A program made the position numbers and the translations under genes. This document shows, piece after piece, positions 24,677-34,889 of a stretch of 64,000 nt of DNA. Position 1 is the stretch's first letter. Each line of letters opens with the position of its first letter. Under the pieces are notes generated by a model. That model ran no database searches. It was given only the letters and a program-made list of their open reading frames with translations, and was not told the origin of the DNA. This DNA comes from Clostridiales bacterium (GTDB lineage: Bacteria; Bacillota; Clostridia; Saccharofermentanales; Saccharofermentanaceae), in contig JAFRRJ010000025.1 in the NCBI GenBank assembly GCA_017428155.1, forward strand, positions 1-64,000, read 5' to 3'.

Positions 24677-27106
24677 TTATCCCCGTTCGTTCAAGAACGT
24701 CTTCACCCTGTTCTCGACGATGCCGGTAACATCTTCAAAAGACTTCTGGCCGGCAAAATACGCGGGCATTTCCTCTTTGATTATTATCGCAACTGACGGA
24801 TCTAAGGATCCTGTCCGGGTACACCTGGCTATAAGATCCTTATAATGTCCGATAACAGCCATGTCGATCGGTTTCTCTGGCACATCATTCGGAGGTATAA
24901 AACCCATTTCCACATCTTTTCTTGCTTTATCTATCCATTTATTGAGACTGTTTACCTTTATTTCGGCTACAGAGTCAAAAGCAGCTGTATTGACAGGAGA
25001 AGCGAAGGCAGTTTTGCCGTATTCGGTCTGGTACTCTTCGGAAAGCAGTGTCTTAACAAAGTCTATGCAGGCTTTCTTCTCGCTTGTTTTCGATGAGATG
25101 GCAACAGATTCGTTGATAGCAATTTCAGGTCCTCGTCCGTCGAATGACGGCAGACCCATTGCGGTAACTTCCCCGGCTCCGTCACACTTGAATTCATCAA
25201 TAAAACTGCTGAAAGAGACATTTATATAATAAACGCCGCCCGTATATTTGAGACCATCACCGATATAAGTGACATGCTCTTCCGGATCTTCCACGGGCTC
25301 GAAAACATTCTCCTTCGCATAATCGGCCAGCCCCTTGATCCCGTCGGAACTGAAATTGACGTCCTTGCCTGATACACAGTCATCATACATCGATTCAAGA
25401 CAGGTTATAAAGAAATCCGTCTGGTCATTATCAACAGGATCATTGCCGTTGCAGGCATTTGTAACAAAGGCTTTGTATTGATCGTAGGTAAATCCTACAG
25501 CATCACCTGCATCGGCTTCCCTGGTAAAGATACCTTTAATACCGAAGGAAAGGGGTATCTGATATAGTTTTCCGTCAGTCTTTGAAGCTTCGATTATATT
25601 TCCGAACAGACCGGAAGGATCGATCTCTTTGCTGAGATCCAAAAGATAATCGTCATTATTAAGCTGGCTTAAGCTTCCTGCATCGAAAAGGATATCCGGG
25701 CCTTCACCGGCCATTATGTCTATCAGGATCTGATTTGAAATACCTGCATATGCATTGAGACTTCTCGTATCATAAGCGCTGGAAACATCATTAAACACTC
25801 CCTGATAATACAGGCTGTTCGAGGAATAATTGTTTATAAGTTTTATGAAATAGTCCGGATTTGTCTCATTATATTTGCATATGGCATTACACAGACTACT
25901 GTCGAATCCGCTGTATGATGCGGCAGTTATGACCGTCTTTCCGGCATTAGGATTCTTATCTTCTTTTGTCAGCACATAAACCACATTAGTCTCATCATAT
26001 TCTCCGTAATTCTCACTGCTGGTAAGCATATTTTGTAGAACGATCCGGTCTTCAGTATATGATAAGACACCGGCACCCGATAACTCTCCTCTGTCTATGC
26101 TGCAGTCCTCAAAGGAGAATGCGTCCGTAATCTCTTTTTTGTCGAAATCAAATTTCTTGATCGTATCCCCGTCTGTTGTAATATAGCCTGTTCCTTCCAT
26201 GTAAGATGGATTCAGATATAAAAAGTAGTTCCCAAACCAGGATGTGTCGTCTGTATAAAAGCTGAATTTTCCTGTCTTCAGGTCAAGGCTATAGTAGTCG
26301 AAATCATATCCGAATGATTTGGCAAAACAAAATAAAGCCCGGTCATTTCCCGTGTAGATCACGCTGGCAGCATAAATAGCTTTAAGTGAAGGTATATCTT
26401 TCTCTGTGTTGTATTCCGTTTCCGTGCCGTCAGGGGCGGTAACTTTAATATTTATCGGATTGCCGAGATTATACCCGCTGGTACACTCAACCATATATCC
26501 GTCAAAAGAATATCTGCTGGTATCACCTGAACTGTACACATTCCGCTGATCGTTTTGAACATCAACCGAGGTCAGAGACTCGATGCTTCCGGCTTCTATG
26601 TCATAAACCAGATTATATTTGACTAACTGGTAGCCGGGATCCGCAGTCGCCGTAACCGTAGTATAGAGTTTCCCATCCTTAACAGAGACACCGGCATTAT
26701 CAATGGCAGTGGTTCCTTCGAGAATGTCTTTGTCTTCGACCACATTGGAAATATCTATGCAGTCATTCATATCTATGCTTTTCACAAGCGTGCCGTCAAG
26801 ATCGTAAACATCCAGATTTGAAATATAGATCAGGTCCTCCAGATCCGATATATCATTAAATTCAGATTGTCCCGAAGTATGATAGTAGAGTTTTTCCCCG
26901 TCAAATCCGGCGAATTCCATATCTAAATATTCCATCGGAATGCCATTCTTATACTGCTCTCCGACCTCGAATCTTTTTACCGAATACCACGGATCGTCTT
27001 CCGATATCTTTTGTGAAGCTTTCTTGCTGCAGCCTGATACGGCGATGCATGAAAGGCAGATCGATCCTGTCAGTAAAACTGCTGTGACTTTTGTTGTTGT
27101 GTGCAT
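24677..27106 (-). CDS. Solute-binding-like lipoprotein A (~810-aa family)
   Basis: 809 aa with a lipoprotein signal ending V-S-G-C (Cys26) and an AGGAG site. The N-terminal half (about 30-390) is beta-rich with repeated D-L-D-G/Y-x-L-D/G-K-L motifs, perhaps a propeller-like sensor. The C-terminal half resembles an extracellular solute-binding protein family 1 domain: start of domain near N-P-N-A-G-K-T-V-I, M-A-G-E-G-P-D-I-L, D-G-K-L-Y-Q-I-P, and a C-terminal E-E-M-P-A-Y-F-A-G-Q-K-S-F. It is last in a run of four paralogues. No ABC permease or ATPase is adjacent, so transport is unproven; ligand sensing is equally possible. Confidence 0.9.
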   Translation of the reverse strand: MHTTTKVTAVLLTGSICLSCIAVSGCSKKASQKISEDDPWYSVKRFEVGEQYKNGIPMEYLDMEFAGFDGEKLYYHTSGQSEFNDISDLEDLIYISNLDVYDLDGTLVKSIDMNDCIDISNVVEDKDILEGTTAIDNAGVSVKDGKLYTTVTATADPGYQLVKYNLVYDIEAGSIESLTSVDVQNDQRNVYSSGDTSRYSFDGYMVECTSGYNLGNPINIKVTAPDGTETEYNTEKDIPSLKAIYAASVIYTGNDRALFCFAKSFGYDFDYYSLDLKTGKFSFYTDDTSWFGNYFLYLNPSYMEGTGYITTDGDTIKKFDFDKKEITDAFSFEDCSIDRGELSGAGVLSYTEDRIVLQNMLTSSENYGEYDETNVVYVLTKEDKNPNAGKTVITAASYSGFDSSLCNAICKYNETNPDYFIKLINNYSSNSLYYQGVFNDVSSAYDTRSLNAYAGISNQILIDIMAGEGPDILFDAGSLSQLNNDDYLLDLSKEIDPSGLFGNIIEASKTDGKLYQIPLSFGIKGIFTREADAGDAVGFTYDQYKAFVTNACNGNDPVDNDQTDFFITCLESMYDDCVSGKDVNFSSDGIKGLADYAKENVFEPVEDPEEHVTYIGDGLKYTGGVYYINVSFSSFIDEFKCDGAGEVTAMGLPSFDGRGPEIAINESVAISSKTSEKKACIDFVKTLLSEEYQTEYGKTAFASPVNTAAFDSVAEIKVNSLNKWIDKARKDVEMGFIPPNDVPEKPIDMAVIGHYKDLIARCTRTGSLDPSVAIIIKEEMPAYFAGQKSFEDVTGIVENRVKTFLNERG

Positions 27107-27128
27107 ATTTTGTCTCCTGTATTAGTGC

Positions 27129-27152
27129 TTTTCCGCTTTACAGGGCGGAAAA
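27129..27152 (-). terminator. Hairpin between lipoprotein genes A and B
   Basis: TTTTCCGC / GCGGAAAA arms with a short loop. It has no long T tract, so it may be an attenuating or mRNA-stabilising hairpin rather than a full terminator. Confidence 0.45.
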
Positions 27153-27196
27153 CCGGTTGCGAACTGTTCGGGCTGCTGTTTTAGTTTCCGTCCTGT

Positions 27197-29629
27197 TTAC
27201 TTCCCTCTCTCGTTTATATATGTGGTCACTCTGTTGTTTATGATCTTGATGACATCATCGAAGGATTTCTGGCCGGTAAAATATGCCGGCATCTCTTCCC
27301 TGATTATGATCGACACTGCTGAATCTATTGAAGGAATACAGGAACAGGCATTGACTGCATCCTTGTAATTTTGAATAACAACAGGATCGATCTCTTCTAA
27401 ACGCATATCGGGACTAAATGTGCGTCCCGCCTCATATTCCTTTCTGTATTCCCTTATGCGTTCATTGTTGATGTCGATCACTTCTTCTGCCCATATGTCA
27501 AATGCAGATTCAGTAGCAGGCGACCCGCCATTATATCCGGCTTCAATAAGCTGTATTTCATCCGTGAGCAGACTCTTAACTAACTCGATGCATTTATCCT
27601 TTGCCTTTGTTTTCGCGGAAACAGCAACAGATACCGTGATATAAAGCTCCGGCCCGCAGCCGTTATGAGAAGGAAGTCCCAGGAATGTGAGATCCTCCAG
27701 ACCGCTGATCATGTAATCATAGATAAACGAATCGAACGCCGAACCGGGATAGTATTGTCCTCCTTCAAAATCCCCCCCTGATGTGTATACCATTTCCGTC
27801 TCATCCAGGTGTTCCGTAACATTGTCTTTAACATAATCAGCAAGGGCTTTAACTTCCGGGGTTCCGAAATCGACTTTATCTCCGGAGATGCAGCTGTCGT
27901 AGACAGCAGGAAGACAGTCAATGAAGTATTGACCCTGTTCGGATAAGATCGAATCGTAACCGTTGCATTTATTCTTTACGAAATCAATATACTGGTCATA
28001 TGTAAAACCGGTCCTGTCATCACCGATCTCGGATCTTCTTGCAACTATTCCTCCGATTGCAAAACATAAAGGCAACTGATAAAGTTTGCCGTCTTTTTCC
28101 GATAATTCTTCGATCTTATCGAAAAGACATGATGAGTCGATCTCCTTGCTTAAGTCGATAAGATAATCGACATTATTAAGCTGGGAAAAACCGTGAGAAT
28201 CCAATATGATGTCCGGTCCGTCTCCGGTGATAAGATCCATTGCAAGCTGGGACGAAAGATTGCTTTCCTTCTCCAGATAATTGATCATATTACCGTATCC
28301 GGGTTCAACCTCGCCGCGGCGCCAGAGTTCGGAGATCGAATAACTGTAGTCCAGCATGATGTAATATTCCGGATCCGATTCATTAAACCTGCTTACAGCC
28401 TCGCAAAAAGAGCGGGGAAAATTATCAATAGTAGCAGCCTTCAATATCGTCTTTCCGACATTCGGATTTACCTTTTCCTTAGTCAGTACATAAACCGTCG
28501 TCTCATACATTTCTTCGTTTCCGGCAAATGGCAGGAGCCCTGTCAGAATGATCTCTTTGTCCGTTACCGATACAACAGTAAGTCCCTCAGTATCACTTCT
28601 GTTAATGTTGCAGGAATCGAAAGAGAATATATCCTTTATCTCCTTTTTCGAGAAATCTACCGTCTTTATACTGCCGCCGCTCGAAAAGATATAGCCGGTT
28701 CCGTCAATATATTCAGCCAGGTGCTGGTTAAGATAATTCTCGAACCAGGAAGTGTCCTCCTTATAAGATGACAGCTTGCCGGTCTTCAGATCGAGCATGT
28801 AATATTCCGTGTTGAATCCATTGCTTATATCCACAAGAGCTTTGTCTTTTCCTGAATAGATCACATTCCATATCGCCTGTGAATCAGAAACCGGGATCTG
28901 TTCATCCAGATCGATTATGGTCGATTCACCATCCGGTTTTTCAACGTACAGAAACTTTTTATTGCCTAACCCGGTGTTGTCGTAACTCTCATACGGAACT
29001 ACGGAATAACCTTCGAAATCGTACGCGGTCGAATAAGAAAAACCTGCTCCTGTATCAGCATCGTATTCTCCCGGTGCTGCCTTGAGAGATACGACCTGTT
29101 CGTTCCTTACATCGTAGACCAGATCGAAATCCTTGGAGATCTCTAACGGCAGCATAAAGACACTTGTCTTCAATTTCAGTTTTCCGTCTTTTACCGGATT
29201 AACATAAAAGGGATCAAAGTAGTACTCGGAAACCTCCTGTCCTGTATACACAGCAGAAGAAAAATCAACACTGTTATTCAGGTCAATAGTCTTGACCAGT
29301 TCACCGTACTTATCATAAACATCCAGATTTGCAAAACGGTAATCCGCGTAATCCACGGTTTCCCAGTCAGCATCATCCGGGACATCATATTCCCCGCTCG
29401 TGTAAAAGTAGAGATTGTCGCCGTCAATGCCCGCGAAAACCGTGAAATAAGTGTTCATGGGCCTGCCTTTTCTGTACTGGTCACAAACTTCAAATTTGCG
29501 GTACGAATACCAAGGTGATTCTTTAACAAACAGTTCCTTGATATTCTTATTGCATCCTGATAACGCGGCAGGAAGTATGCCGGTCACAAATGCCAGTACC
29601 ACTGACACCAGCTTCTTTAGCTTATTCAT
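27197..29629 (-). CDS. Solute-binding-like lipoprotein B (~810-aa family)
   Basis: 810 aa with lipobox L-S-G-C (Cys26) and the same two-part layout as its neighbours. The N-terminal part is a beta-rich module with D-K-Y-G-E-L-V-K-T-I-D-L. The C-terminal part is a solute-binding-like domain with I-T-G-D-G-P-D-I-I, E-K-D-G-K-L-Y-Q-L-P and the family ending E-E-M-P-A-Y-F-T-G-Q-K-S-F-D-D-V-I. A GGGGATAA precedes the ATG. Its start is only 27 nt from the stop of paralogue C, so the two are surely co-transcribed. The ligand is unknown. Confidence 0.9.
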   Translation of the reverse strand: MNKLKKLVSVVLAFVTGILPAALSGCNKNIKELFVKESPWYSYRKFEVCDQYRKGRPMNTYFTVFAGIDGDNLYFYTSGEYDVPDDADWETVDYADYRFANLDVYDKYGELVKTIDLNNSVDFSSAVYTGQEVSEYYFDPFYVNPVKDGKLKLKTSVFMLPLEISKDFDLVYDVRNEQVVSLKAAPGEYDADTGAGFSYSTAYDFEGYSVVPYESYDNTGLGNKKFLYVEKPDGESTIIDLDEQIPVSDSQAIWNVIYSGKDKALVDISNGFNTEYYMLDLKTGKLSSYKEDTSWFENYLNQHLAEYIDGTGYIFSSGGSIKTVDFSKKEIKDIFSFDSCNINRSDTEGLTVVSVTDKEIILTGLLPFAGNEEMYETTVYVLTKEKVNPNVGKTILKAATIDNFPRSFCEAVSRFNESDPEYYIMLDYSYSISELWRRGEVEPGYGNMINYLEKESNLSSQLAMDLITGDGPDIILDSHGFSQLNNVDYLIDLSKEIDSSCLFDKIEELSEKDGKLYQLPLCFAIGGIVARRSEIGDDRTGFTYDQYIDFVKNKCNGYDSILSEQGQYFIDCLPAVYDSCISGDKVDFGTPEVKALADYVKDNVTEHLDETEMVYTSGGDFEGGQYYPGSAFDSFIYDYMISGLEDLTFLGLPSHNGCGPELYITVSVAVSAKTKAKDKCIELVKSLLTDEIQLIEAGYNGGSPATESAFDIWAEEVIDINNERIREYRKEYEAGRTFSPDMRLEEIDPVVIQNYKDAVNACSCIPSIDSAVSIIIREEMPAYFTGQKSFDDVIKIINNRVTTYINERGK

Positions 29630-29656
29630 TTCATTATCCCCGCTTTTGCTTATGCT

Positions 29657-32098
29657 TTATCCCTGCTCGTTCAGAACAGTGGTCACCCGGTTGTTGATCA
29701 GTTTAATGACATCATCGAAAGACTTCTGGCCGGTGAAGTATGCCGGCATCTCTTCGTTGATTATGATGACTATTGCAGGATCTATCAACTGGCTGACCGC
29801 ACATGAGTTGATCATATCTTTGAAGTTCTGAATAGCAATCTTATCTATCTCAGTTCTCGGAATGTCTTCAGCATAATATATTCCGGCATCATTCATCTTC
29901 ACATATGCTCTTATTTTCTCGTTGGCTTTATTAAGGTCGTTCTCAGCCACCTTTTCAAATGCCGCCATATTGACCGGGGTTACGGAATCTTTTTCGCCGA
30001 AAATGGTCTGGATCTCGTCTGAAAGAAGGTTTTTTATGAATTCCACGAGAACATCTTTTGCCTTTGTTTTCGCTGAGATGGCAATGGAAGCATTGATATC
30101 CAGCAACGGACCTTGTCCGTCAGATGACGGAACACCCAGGAAAGCAATATCTTCAACACCTGCCCCCATATATTTTTCCACCATTTGGTCGAAGGATCCG
30201 ATATACTCGAAATAGCCTCCAGGAATTTCACTGGTAACGTATGATATGTCCTCTCCGTCCACAGGATCCGTTACATTATCCCTCACAAAGTCAGCCAGCT
30301 TTTTGACATCCGCGTTTCCAAAGTCCACACCGGAAGCGGTTATGCAATCCTTATACAGGTATCTGAGACACAAAGTGAAGTAATCTCTCTGATTGTAATA
30401 AATCGGGTCTTCGCCGTTGCAGATGGTGTTTACAAAGTCTAAATACTGATCATATGTAAAACCGTTCATGCCGTCTCCGACTCTGGATCTTTTTGTAATT
30501 ATGCCTGTATAACTTGCAGTTAACGGCATCCGGTATAATTTCCCGCCGGTCTTGGCAGATTCTATAATATTTGCGAAAAGACCGTCCGTGCTGATCTCTT
30601 TACTCAGGTCGATAAGATACTCGTCGCGGTTAATCTGATAGAACGAGTCAGCTCCGAGGATAAGATCCGGGCCTTCTCCTGCCATAAGGTCCATTGCAAG
30701 CTCATTGTATAAAGATGACTCGAACTTATAATATCCGATATCGTCATTAATATTTTCCATTGATCCGTCTATGGACTTTTCATAATATGAGTATCTGTTA
30801 TCCAGCATTATGAAGTAATCCGGATTGGTGTCATTGAACCTGCATAAGGCTTCACAAAAGGCATAATCGTATCCTTCAAATGATGCTGCAGTCAGGACAG
30901 TCTTGCCTGCATGCGGATTCTCTTTCTCTTTTGTAAGAACATATACCAGTGTCTCGATCTTCATCTGACCGAAATTCCAATCCAGCGTATTTGAACCGGT
31001 CAGCACAATTCTGTCATCGGATATCGCTGCAACTTTAAGCCAGCCTGCAACATTTCTGTTAATGTTGCAGGAATCAAACGAAAGGATCTCTTCGATCTCC
31101 TTCTTATCAAAATTGACCTTGTTTATACTGTTCTCAGTAACAACGATATAACCTGTTCCGTCAACGTAACTCGGATTAAAGAATTCCATGTAATTCTTAA
31201 ACCAGGAAGTGTCTTCTTTATAAGGCGATAACTTCAATGTATTGAGATCCAGCTCGTAATAAACCGGCTCGTAGTTATTGTCATAGGTCTTTATCAGGGC
31301 TTTATTCCTGCCGGTATATATAATCTGATTTATGTTGAGAATGCCTGTGTTAGAAAGCTTCTTACTGACGTTGACCATCTCGGAACTTCCATCAGGTTTA
31401 GTAACTTTTAAGAACATCTCTGTCTCTTCATTAAATGTTGTATAAGAGTCTATGGTGTATCCGTCAAAACTGAAACTTCCGTCAAAGAACATGTCATTCG
31501 AGCCCGAGTCTTCTGACAGATCAAGGACTGATTCAATCTTGCCTGAATCAACATCGTAGATTACGGAATATGTTCTGGTCTCGTTCATAGGATGGAGAAA
31601 TACAGATGCATTTATGCGCAGTTTTCCGTCCGTAAAAGAAGTAGTTTCTGCATCGAAATGACAATTCTCTGCCGTCTGGTCCGCAGGTACATAAGGCGTC
31701 ATATCAATTCCGTCATGAATATCTATCGTCTTTAAAAGCGTTCCGTCCAGATCATATATATCCAGATCAGCGAAAATATAATCGTCATAATTTATGGAAG
31801 AATAATCTGCATCTAAAGGCAACCTGTATTCACCGGTCGTAATAAAGCAGAGTTTGTCACTGTCCATACCGACAAATCTTGTATCATAATAATCTATCGG
31901 ATCGCCGGTCCTGTATCTCTCGCCCGCTTCAAATTTCCGGTTGGAAAACCAGGGCATTTCCTTAGTGATCTCAGCAGGTTTTCTTTCCTTTTCATTTTCC
32001 TTTTCCTTTTTTTCTTTCTTTCCGCATCCTGCAGCCGCCAAAGACGACAGTGCGATAGAAAGAGCCAATACCGCTGCCATTAGTCTTTTCCTGTTCAT
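29657..32098 (-). CDS. Solute-binding-like lipoprotein C (~810-aa family)
   Basis: 813 aa. Lipobox A-A-G-C (Cys25) followed by a highly charged Lys/Glu spacer (about 26-45) that would hold the domain off the membrane. The N-terminal module contains D-L-D-G-T-L-L-K-T-I-D-I. The solute-binding-like part has M-A-G-E-G-P-D-L-I-L, G-G-K-L-Y-R-M-P and T-Y-D-Q-Y-L-D-F-V. The GGGGATAA ribosome site is the same as that of paralogue B. It is second in the run of four; the gap to gene D is 67 nt. Confidence 0.9.
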   Translation of the reverse strand: MNRKRLMAAVLALSIALSSLAAAGCGKKEKKEKENEKERKPAEITKEMPWFSNRKFEAGERYRTGDPIDYYDTRFVGMDSDKLCFITTGEYRLPLDADYSSINYDDYIFADLDIYDLDGTLLKTIDIHDGIDMTPYVPADQTAENCHFDAETTSFTDGKLRINASVFLHPMNETRTYSVIYDVDSGKIESVLDLSEDSGSNDMFFDGSFSFDGYTIDSYTTFNEETEMFLKVTKPDGSSEMVNVSKKLSNTGILNINQIIYTGRNKALIKTYDNNYEPVYYELDLNTLKLSPYKEDTSWFKNYMEFFNPSYVDGTGYIVVTENSINKVNFDKKEIEEILSFDSCNINRNVAGWLKVAAISDDRIVLTGSNTLDWNFGQMKIETLVYVLTKEKENPHAGKTVLTAASFEGYDYAFCEALCRFNDTNPDYFIMLDNRYSYYEKSIDGSMENINDDIGYYKFESSLYNELAMDLMAGEGPDLILGADSFYQINRDEYLIDLSKEISTDGLFANIIESAKTGGKLYRMPLTASYTGIITKRSRVGDGMNGFTYDQYLDFVNTICNGEDPIYYNQRDYFTLCLRYLYKDCITASGVDFGNADVKKLADFVRDNVTDPVDGEDISYVTSEIPGGYFEYIGSFDQMVEKYMGAGVEDIAFLGVPSSDGQGPLLDINASIAISAKTKAKDVLVEFIKNLLSDEIQTIFGEKDSVTPVNMAAFEKVAENDLNKANEKIRAYVKMNDAGIYYAEDIPRTEIDKIAIQNFKDMINSCAVSQLIDPAIVIIINEEMPAYFTGQKSFDDVIKLINNRVTTVLNEQG

Positions 32099-32165
32099 TT
32101 TTATTATCCCCGTTTTTATTATTCCGGCCTGCCTTAAGAAGACATCCGGTCTTTTCTTAAGCGGT

Positions 32166-34586
32166 TTATCCCCGCTCGTTTACATATGTATTTGCCCTGT
32201 TGTTGATTATCCCGATAACATCATCAAATGATTTTTGATCCGCAAAATATGCCGGCATCTCTTCATAGACTATGACCTTGACCGCAGAATCCATGGTTCT
32301 TACTGTTGTACAGGACAGGACCATGTCCTTATATGCATTAACGACCGACGGATCGATCAGATCAGGCGTCGCCTCCCGGTCAATACCGTTTATCTTTATC
32401 ATTTTGACAGCCCGGAGCTCATCTTTATTGAACTCATCAACCCTTTCCGCTGCCGTCTTCTCAAATGCGGAAACATTGACCGGAGTATAAAACTCCTTCC
32501 CGGCGGACAAACTCTGGATCTCTTCCGAGAGGAGCAGGTTTATGAATTCAACGCATGCATCCTTTGCTTTTGTTTTCGCTGAAACGGCAATGGAAGAAGT
32601 GAAGCGGATCTCCGGACCCCTTCCGTCATAAGAGGGCAGGCCCATTAAGGTAAGATCATCAAGGCCCGCCATGTTGTATCTTTCGATCAGCAGATGGAAG
32701 GTCAGTGCTTCGTCATACGTGCCTCCTTCAATGCTATCCTGATAGAAGTCAACAAATCTATCCGTATCGGAACTGCCGGATATATTGTTTTTGGTGTAGT
32801 CGGCAAGCTCTTTGACCCTGTCATTATTCAGATCAGCCTTATTCCCGGAGATAAAGTCTGCATACATCGGATCAAGGCAGGTGATAAAGAAATTACTTTG
32901 TGTCTGCTGTATGGGATCTCTCCCGTTGCACGGACCTTTTACAAAATCCCCGTATGTATCGTAAGTAAAGCCTGCACCGCAGCCTTCAACATATGAACTT
33001 CTGGTAAGGATCCCGCTAAGTGAGATTGAAAGAGGAACATGATAGAGCTTGCCGTTTACCGTGGATAATCCGACCACATTCTCAAAGAGTCCTGAAGCAT
33101 CGATCTCATTGCTCAGATCAAGCAGATATTCACCGTTTCTAAGCTCAGGATAATTCGCGGAATTCAATAAGATGTCAGGACCTTCCCCGGCCATGTAATC
33201 GATTATGATCTGGTTTGTCAGTTTGGCATCGAGATCAAGGTAGCTGGCATCGTATGCCGACGCAACGTCTATCTTGCCTTCATTGATCATTTCCTTTAAT
33301 GAATAGCCGGTATCGAGCTCAATAAAATATTTGCGCTCCGTACTGTTAAACCTGTACACGGCATCGCAGAAAGCATAATCAAACTCGCCTGTCGTTGCAG
33401 CAGTGATCACCTGCTTTCCGGCATTGGGATTCTTATCCTCCCTTGTCAGAATGTAAATGCCCGGCTGGGAATTATAAACGTCATATGAATAACTGATATA
33501 AGGCGAACCCGATAAAACGATTCGGTCATCTGTTAGCGATACTACTGAAAAGTTTGCAATATCCCTTCTGTTGATATTGCATGAATTAAAGGAAAACATC
33601 TCAGTCAATTCCTTCTTTTCAAAATCCAGTTTCTTAAGACTCATTCCGACCGGCACGATATAACCGGCTCCCTCGACATAATTCATTACGGCCGATTGAT
33701 AAAGGATGTTGATCATCCACGATATGTCCTCATCATAGGGTTTTATCGTGCCCGCATCCATGTCCAACACGAAATACAGCTCATTATAGGAGTACCGGGA
33801 CAAAGAACGGATAAATACTTTCCCGTTCCCCATATAAAGTATCTGCTGGATAAATGCCGGATCCATATCCTCTGCCTGCTCTCCAAGATCGATCAGACTC
33901 GAGCTCCCGTCAGGCCTTTCTATCCGGAAATACTCATTGCTTTGTGAATAATACTCTTCCAGCACATAATCTTCGTACCGGTATCTGCAGGTCCTTCCTA
34001 TGATATGTTTGCCTGTTCCTTCCAATTTCTTTGACATGGGTTCATACGATATAACGGCTTCATTCTCAACATCATAGATCACGTCGAAAACTAAAAACTC
34101 ATATGACGGCTCAAGATGGTAACTTACCTCAAGGCTGATCTTTCCGCCGTTCACGTTTTTGTCATTTGCCGAAAAATAACAGCCGGCAATTCTCTCGTTG
34201 CGCGGATTATCAACAGGAATATCAATCTCATTCGCGAGATCGACTGTTTTCAAAAGATTTCCCTCCAGATCAAAAACATCCAGAAAGGTAAACTCATAAT
34301 CCTCAGTCCTGACCTTCATAACATCCACATCATCCGGTATCTCATACATGCCTTCGCACACGAAGTAGATCTTATCTTCATCTATTCCGGCATATGAAGC
34401 CTGTATACTGTCAACCGGTTTGTCACCTGTTTTGTAGTGATCAGTTGCGTCAAATCTCACTGTGGAATACCACTCCGAATCCTTTGCAACCGTGTTCTTG
34501 TCGTCTTTTGCACATCCTGTTACTGCAAAAGGTGACATCCCCATGCAGACAGTCAAAGTAACAGCTATGAGTTTTCTGCTCTTCAT
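32166..34586 (-). CDS. Solute-binding-like lipoprotein D (~810-aa family), first gene of the run
   Basis: 806 aa, with lipobox V-T-G-C (Cys25) and a strong AGGAAGG site. It has the same architecture as A-C: D-L-E-G-N-L-L-K-T-V in the N-terminal module, M-A-G-E-G-P-D-I-L-L, N-G-K-L-Y-H-V-P and a C-terminal M-P-A-Y-F-A-D-Q-K-S-F-D-D-V-I. It is the promoter-proximal member of the presumed D-C-B-A operon. The four are clearly paralogues of each other and of the gene at 42696. Tandem duplication followed by divergence of the ligand site is the simplest history. Confidence 0.9.
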   Translation of the reverse strand: MKSRKLIAVTLTVCMGMSPFAVTGCAKDDKNTVAKDSEWYSTVRFDATDHYKTGDKPVDSIQASYAGIDEDKIYFVCEGMYEIPDDVDVMKVRTEDYEFTFLDVFDLEGNLLKTVDLANEIDIPVDNPRNERIAGCYFSANDKNVNGGKISLEVSYHLEPSYEFLVFDVIYDVENEAVISYEPMSKKLEGTGKHIIGRTCRYRYEDYVLEEYYSQSNEYFRIERPDGSSSLIDLGEQAEDMDPAFIQQILYMGNGKVFIRSLSRYSYNELYFVLDMDAGTIKPYDEDISWMINILYQSAVMNYVEGAGYIVPVGMSLKKLDFEKKELTEMFSFNSCNINRRDIANFSVVSLTDDRIVLSGSPYISYSYDVYNSQPGIYILTREDKNPNAGKQVITAATTGEFDYAFCDAVYRFNSTERKYFIELDTGYSLKEMINEGKIDVASAYDASYLDLDAKLTNQIIIDYMAGEGPDILLNSANYPELRNGEYLLDLSNEIDASGLFENVVGLSTVNGKLYHVPLSISLSGILTRSSYVEGCGAGFTYDTYGDFVKGPCNGRDPIQQTQSNFFITCLDPMYADFISGNKADLNNDRVKELADYTKNNISGSSDTDRFVDFYQDSIEGGTYDEALTFHLLIERYNMAGLDDLTLMGLPSYDGRGPEIRFTSSIAVSAKTKAKDACVEFINLLLSEEIQSLSAGKEFYTPVNVSAFEKTAAERVDEFNKDELRAVKMIKINGIDREATPDLIDPSVVNAYKDMVLSCTTVRTMDSAVKVIVYEEMPAYFADQKSFDDVIGIINNRANTYVNERG

Positions 34587-34889
34587 AAAGATCCTTCCTG
34601 TTATCTCCCCGTTCTTTTAATCTCCATGAAGTCCTGAACTTATACCGGATACTCCATGTTCCCAGTTAATGTAATAAGGGCGCGTAATACCGCCCTCACA
34701 GCCTGTTACTTAAGTTAATCTTATTTGGCGTTTTAATCAATCCTATATCAAAGTTGAGTGAAAACTGCGGCAAGGCCTGTATTTTACAATGCAATTACGT
34801 TTATAGATTATTTTAAAAAAGATGTATAACATATTGCGTAGAACAGTTGATAATTCTAAATCCGGTCCGTAAAAAGGAGCAGTTTTCTG
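34587..34889. other. Divergent intergenic region between lipoprotein D and the DUF6020-like gene
   Basis: No gene was seen. It contains a small hairpin AGGGCG/CGCCCT (34677-34696), which on the minus strand precedes TTATTACATT, and AT-rich promoter-like DNA near 34800-34840. It should hold promoters for both flanking genes; clear -35/-10 pairs could not be assigned. Confidence 0.55.
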